Assembly (NCBI GenBank): GCA_041649015.1
Contig: JBAZNU010000002.1
Location: forward strand, 186,001 to 250,000
Reading direction: 5' to 3'
DNA from: Ignavibacteria bacterium
GTDB lineage: Bacteria > Bacteroidota > Ignavibacteria > Tepidaquicellales > Tepidaquicellaceae
Length of the DNA: 64,000 nucleotides
Part shown: in pieces, positions 60,007 to 64,000 of the stretch
Numbering within the stretch: the stretch's first letter is position 1
How the letters are laid out: each line of letters begins with the position of its first letter
The notes under the pieces: model-generated
Seen by the model: only the letters and a program-made list of their open reading frames with translations
Database searches by the model: none
What the model was told of the DNA's origin: nothing
Program-made: the position numbers and the translations under genes

Positions 60007-61082
60007 TGAAAATAGTTAATAATATTTTTCTGTTTTTGATAACAGTTTTGTTATTGAATGGGTGCGGGGAAAAGTTGGATCTCGCGCAATTTCCTATTTC
60101 TAATAACGGTAACATAAACGTTGCTGACACTTTATATATTCTTCAGACTCCGGTATGGAATGGGTTTAACAGACCTGAAGATGTACTTCTAGGAAATGAA
60201 CCTCTCGTTTATGTTGCTGATACAAAGAACAACAGAATTGTTCAGATGGATATTGCAGGGGGAACAATAGGGGAGATTGCAATCAATAATCCCAGAAAAC
60301 TTGCTCAGGATTATAATTTCGACCTGCTTGTGATAGCGGATTCTGTCGTCTCGACAAGTGATACTGTAAGTATAGTATACAGAATTAATATTGTTGAAGC
60401 AGGGGGAAATATTTCTAATGCATCTAAGTCAACATATATAAAGTCAACATATGCCACACCTAATTCAAGCACTCTTAGGAAGTTTACGGGTATTGCAGTT
60501 CTAACTGATAATTCAGTTTTAATAACAAGAGTTGGACCAGAAGATCAATTTGGTATTGATCCTGGGAATGCGATCTTAAAAGTTACTGGCAGAACTACAG
60601 CTCAAACTGTAACTGTCCTTCCAGGTTTTCAGTCCTCTGGTAGCAGTTTTTATTCAATTGAAAATGTTTCCGGTATCTGTGGAGTAAGAAATAGTTTAAC
60701 TGATTTTATTATTACGAGAAGCACTCCAGATACAACGACACTTAATAAAGTTCTTTGGTTTACGTATGATAACGTAAATGGAACATATGATCCAAAGTAT
60801 ACAGAATCATCATTGGGTATTGTTAGTGCCAAATTCGGAAAACCTGATGATGTTGTACAGGATCCTAACCAGAGTGTTTTTGTTATTGATTCTTACAGAA
60901 ATTATCTTTGGAAATTCAATGTTACGGGAAAATTAATGTCCGAATCTTTCGGTGGTTTAGGGACAGAATCCGGAAAATTCAACAATCCGAAAGGAATTGC
61001 CTTCTATAATAAAGTAGTATATATAGCAGATACGGATAATAACAGAATTGTCAGGTACAGACTTTCGACGGATTTGAATTAA
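60006..61082 (+). CDS. NHL-repeat lipoprotein
   Basis: The 358-residue protein has a lipobox LLNGC (Cys about 20). NHL-type beta-propeller repeats are best seen at RPEDVLLGNEPLVYVADTKN, KPDDVVQDPNQSVFVIDSYR and NNPKGIAFYNKVVYIADTDN, the last running NNRIVRYRL. NHL propellers mediate protein interactions; as a lipoprotein beside PorV it may act at the outer membrane. The start ATG overlaps the PorV-like stop by a base (TAATG). Confidence 0.86.
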   Translation: MKIVNNIFLFLITVLLLNGCGEKLDLAQFPISNNGNINVADTLYILQTPVWNGFNRPEDVLLGNEPLVYVADTKNNRIVQMDIAGGTIGEIAINNPRKLAQDYNFDLLVIADSVVSTSDTVSIVYRINIVEAGGNISNASKSTYIKSTYATPNSSTLRKFTGIAVLTDNSVLITRVGPEDQFGIDPGNAILKVTGRTTAQTVTVLPGFQSSGSSFYSIENVSGICGVRNSLTDFIITRSTPDTTTLNKVLWFTYDNVNGTYDPKYTESSLGIVSAKFGKPDDVVQDPNQSVFVIDSYRNYLWKFNVTGKLMSESFGGLGTESGKFNNPKGIAFYNKVVYIADTDNNRIVRYRLSTDLN

Positions 61083-61085
61083 GTT

Positions 61086-62876
61086 ATGGCTAAAGTAAAG
61101 AAAAAATCAATAAAAAGCGTTGAAGTACATGACTACAAGGAAAACCCCATTCTAAATTATTCACTATTAGGAATTTTTCTAATTTTCCTTGTTTTTTTTA
61201 CTACTTTCAAAATCACAGGTGATGATGACGTTTTTTGGCATCTCGCTACAGGTAGATTAGTTTTACAAACAGGTCATGTCCCTTCAGTTGATGTTTTCGG
61301 ATACATGACACAGGGTCAAGAATGGATGCCTTTTGAATGGGGCTGGGATGTTATTACATATTTCATTTATTCATTATCAGGATACGAAGGATTGTCTGTA
61401 TTTAGATCTTTATTAATTATTTTGGTTTTCCTCGTATTCTATATCTTACTAAAAAGGTTTAATGTAAGTAGCATATTAAGCATTTTTGCTCTGCTTGTGC
61501 TCTCATTTGGAATGATTGACAGGCTAACTCCGAGACCTCATTTGATGTCGTATATTTTCTTTGCGCTGCTTATTTACATTATTTGTTATTTCCGATATTT
61601 CAACAGAGGTAACAAAAAAATTCTTTACTTTATTCCTCTTATATTTCTTCTCTGGGCTAATTTTCATATGGGAATTATTGCAGGCGGATTTCTGATGGTA
61701 ATATTTTTCTTATCTGAAATTGCAGGTACTTACAAACCTGGGAATAATTCTTCAATCAAACCACTTTCAAAGAAGGAACTGATTTTTCTTTTTACAATAC
61801 TTAGCATTTCTGCTTTGATGGTTCTTGTTAATCCAAATTTCGTGCAGACTTACGTTTATGCTTACGAACACACCAAGATGAAAATGCTTGAAACAGTAAA
61901 CGAATGGATGTCCCCTTTTGCTTCAAGGTATACAGATAGTTTTGTTTCGTATATTTATAAAACTCTTCTTATTTTTGGTGTCTTCAATATTTTTTATGCA
62001 GTTAAGAAAAAGGATTGGTTCTTTGCAATACTGTATATTGCATTTGCTTTTTATTCGGTGAGAGCTATGCGTTTTACTGTTGATTTTGTTATTATTACGT
62101 TAGTATTTACCACAGTTTCGGTTTACTATTATATTAGTCTACTGAAAAACGAAAACATTAAGGACTTTATTCTTCATAGACCTCCATTAAAAATTACTTT
62201 AGGTGTATTCATTCTTTTTCTTATTTTTAATATTCCGAACAATAAACTTTATCTTGAACATCTCACGTATTACAGGATTTCCGGTACGGGTATAAATTCA
62301 GATTTTATTCCGACTGCAATGTTCGATTTTATGAAGCATAATAATGTTACTAACATAGGAGAAAGAATTTTTAATCATTTTGGCACCGGTGGATTTTTCG
62401 TATGGAATTTTGAAGGAAAACAGAATTTCATAGACAGTAGGAACCTTAATGATGATATTTTTACGAAATATCAGCAAATTCTTCTGAAACGTCCCGGCTT
62501 TGAGCAAAAACTTGAAGAGTATAATATTGATTATGTCATATATCTTGCTCCCGATCTTGTTCGTGATCCCAAAGAAATGGAAAGCACTTGTATATCATAT
62601 TTTTCTAAACATCCTAATTGGAAACTTATATTTTGGGATGACAAATCTTTTTTATGGGTCAAGAATTTACCTAAGTTTAAGGAGCTTATTGACAAATATG
62701 AGTATAAATATTTATCGCCTTATAATTATGCTTATAATAAAATGACTCTTGAAAAAGGGATCAATGAAGATATATCTGTTTTGAAAAGAGAGGTTGAAAG
62801 AAAACTTGAAGAAGAACCAAATGGTATTATTATTTCATCTACTCTAAAAGTTTACGGAAACAGAATTAAATTATAG
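61086..62876 (+). CDS. Polytopic GT-C-like membrane protein
   Basis: The 596-residue protein has about 10-12 hydrophobic helices and a soluble C-terminal region (from about 430). The early motif GDDDVFWHLATGRLVLQTG, followed by DVFGYMTQGQEWMPFEWGWD, is characteristic of GT-C type glycosyltransferase-like proteins, in which an acidic motif in the first external loop is catalytic. The sugar donor and target are unknown. Its place behind PorV and the NHL lipoprotein suggests glycan modification or attachment for exported proteins. It starts 3 bp after the NHL gene. Confidence 0.75.
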   Translation: MAKVKKKSIKSVEVHDYKENPILNYSLLGIFLIFLVFFTTFKITGDDDVFWHLATGRLVLQTGHVPSVDVFGYMTQGQEWMPFEWGWDVITYFIYSLSGYEGLSVFRSLLIILVFLVFYILLKRFNVSSILSIFALLVLSFGMIDRLTPRPHLMSYIFFALLIYIICYFRYFNRGNKKILYFIPLIFLLWANFHMGIIAGGFLMVIFFLSEIAGTYKPGNNSSIKPLSKKELIFLFTILSISALMVLVNPNFVQTYVYAYEHTKMKMLETVNEWMSPFASRYTDSFVSYIYKTLLIFGVFNIFYAVKKKDWFFAILYIAFAFYSVRAMRFTVDFVIITLVFTTVSVYYYISLLKNENIKDFILHRPPLKITLGVFILFLIFNIPNNKLYLEHLTYYRISGTGINSDFIPTAMFDFMKHNNVTNIGERIFNHFGTGGFFVWNFEGKQNFIDSRNLNDDIFTKYQQILLKRPGFEQKLEEYNIDYVIYLAPDLVRDPKEMESTCISYFSKHPNWKLIFWDDKSFLWVKNLPKFKELIDKYEYKYLSPYNYAYNKMTLEKGINEDISVLKREVERKLEEEPNGIIISSTLKVYGNRIKL

Positions 62877-62920
62877 TTATATTGTTATATTGAAACTACA
62901 AATATTTAAAAATTATACTT

Positions 62921-64000
62921 ATGCTTAATAAATCAATTTTCTTTGCTGTACTTTTTGCATTAATAGGTAATGTTTATGCTCAAGTTATTACTATTGATTC
63001 TGCAAGGAGTCAGGGTCCGGATGGTGTATCTTTACTATTGGGACAAACTATTACTGTAAGAGGTGTTGTTACTACAAGTCGTGAGTTTGGTGTTCCTACA
63101 GTTTATTTTCAGGTACCATCAGCAGGTTTGGTTGGATACGATGCAACCTTCGGTCCTAATGTTAATAGAGGTGACAGCGTTCAGGTAACAGGAGTTGTTA
63201 CTCAGTACAACGGTCTTACTGAACTTCAGCCGGTTACTTCGTATCAGGTACTGGCAACAGGAATAAACACTCCGGTTCCTATTGTGGTCACTCCAGAGCA
63301 GATACGAACAGACGGAGAAACCTATGAAGCAAGGTTAATTAGAATAAACGGTATTACAGCTATTAAGAGTATATCTCCGTATGGAATCGCTACTCAGTGG
63401 ACAGTTTCCGGTTCGGGTAGAAATTACAGACTTTTTGTTGGCAACGATTCGTGCGATATTAGAATAAATGCTTCTTCGAATATTGCCAACACACAGATTC
63501 CAGAGTATCCTTTCTCTATTATTGCTTTAAATAGCCAGTTTCAATCAAGTGCCCCTTATATAGGTGGATATCAAATACTACCAAGAGATTTGAATGATAT
63601 AATAATAACTTCCGGGGGTCCTTCCATTACCGGTGTACCTATGGAATCTAATATTACGTCTACATCTATCACTATGAGTTTTTCAACATTAGCTCTTGGT
63701 GATACAAAAGTAAAATATTTTGTTTCAGACTCAATTGGACAACCCGAAGTTTATACAGATTCAGTATATAACTCTAATCAGGTTACATCGCACAGTATTA
63801 ATCTTACTAATTTAAAACCCGGAAAGATTTATCAGGCGTTGATAACTTCTACAAATACTAACGGTACGAGTCAATATGCAAATAAATATTTTTCTACTGC
63901 TTCTAATCCAACATCTACAGGCAAGGTGGAAGTTTATTTCAATTATCCATCTGATACGTCTCTTGCACTACCGAATAATAAAGCTAACGGCAGTTCGAAT
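62921..64000 (+). CDS. Secreted OB-fold protein, N-terminal part (3' end outside window)
   Basis: The frame runs 360 codons from ATG 62921 to the window end without a stop. A signal peptide (about 20 residues, ending VYAQ) is followed by an OB-fold-like domain (TITVRGVVTTSREFG, RGDSVQVTGVVTQYNG), and a second part with a fibronectin-like SHSINLTNLKPGKIYQALI. The last visible segment, VEVYFNYPSDTSLALPNNKA, looks like the lead-in to a phospholipase-D-like domain as I recall from related secreted proteins; this is weak inference. It is the seventh downstream member of the surface cluster, 44 bp after the GT-C-like gene. Confidence 0.78.
   Translation, partial: MLNKSIFFAVLFALIGNVYAQVITIDSARSQGPDGVSLLLGQTITVRGVVTTSREFGVPTVYFQVPSAGLVGYDATFGPNVNRGDSVQVTGVVTQYNGLTELQPVTSYQVLATGINTPVPIVVTPEQIRTDGETYEARLIRINGITAIKSISPYGIATQWTVSGSGRNYRLFVGNDSCDIRINASSNIANTQIPEYPFSIIALNSQFQSSAPYIGGYQILPRDLNDIIITSGGPSITGVPMESNITSTSITMSFSTLALGDTKVKYFVSDSIGQPEVYTDSVYNSNQVTSHSINLTNLKPGKIYQALITSTNTNGTSQYANKYFSTASNPTSTGKVEVYFNYPSDTSLALPNNKANGSSN

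Overview
The window looks like a chromosomal stretch from a low-GC member of the Bacteroidota/Chlorobi/Ignavibacteria radiation, most likely an Ignavibacteria-type organism. The main evidence is the repeated C-terminal sorting module built around an NYPNPFNP core (type IX secretion, type A) on several secreted proteins, a PorV-like outer-membrane protein and a CarboxypepD_reg/TonB-dependent receptor. Few genes have a strong Shine-Dalgarno site, and a TAATTTTG motif (compare the Bacteroidetes -7 box TAnnTTTG) recurs upstream of some genes. The genus assignment is inference.

Region 1 (1-30.2 kb) is mostly housekeeping. It starts with the 3' end of a sigma-54 activator, then an M1 peptidase, a WYL regulator, fmt-def, a beta-lactamase-fold hydrolase and an EF-G2-type GTPase. 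Next come an Omp28-like secreted protein, small redox and cupin genes, a lipoprotein and tRNA-Ala(CGC). A tightly coupled gyrA / threonine aldolase / polysaccharide deacetylase run follows, then rarA, a class V aminotransferase, an alpha/beta hydrolase and tRNA-Gly(CCC). The rest is queF, a SulP transporter, fumC, a CoA-transferase, queC, an AI-2E-family permease and GTP-type PEP carboxykinase. Two gene-free stretches stand out: 23994-24601 with a helically phased 11-bp tandem repeat, and 27687-28432 packed with copies of a dispersed repeat.

Region 2 (30.3-37.5 kb) is a visibly AT-richer accessory island. It encodes a C5-cytosine methyltransferase convergent with a Vsr-like endonuclease that has lost its zinc ligands. 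A minus-strand operon contains a small charged protein, a GHKL (MORC/paraMORC-like) ATPase, an unknown 289-aa protein and a DUF6339-like protein, and it ends in the methyltransferase. Two plus-strand genes of unknown function lead into vsr. The island is bounded on the right by a nuclease-domain remnant and a degenerate copy of the dispersed repeat that also lies upstream of pckG. No helicase and no classical restriction enzyme is visible. This is the best candidate for an incompletely described defence system.

Region 3 (37.6-50 kb) mixes small membrane and secreted proteins (a predicted HExxH metallopeptidase, a subtilase, a cupredoxin and other sorting-domain cargo) with a YgbA-like protein, a GNAT-like protein, bcp, ftsX and a sodium:solute symporter.

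Region 4 (50.3-64 kb) is a co-directional surface/secretion cluster. It contains two large secreted proteins, a lipoprotein, a TonB-dependent receptor, a PorV-like protein, an NHL-repeat lipoprotein and a GT-C-like polytopic membrane protein. It ends with a secreted OB-fold protein that runs off the window. Small gaps and overlaps suggest one long transcription unit devoted to export, anchoring and modification of surface proteins.
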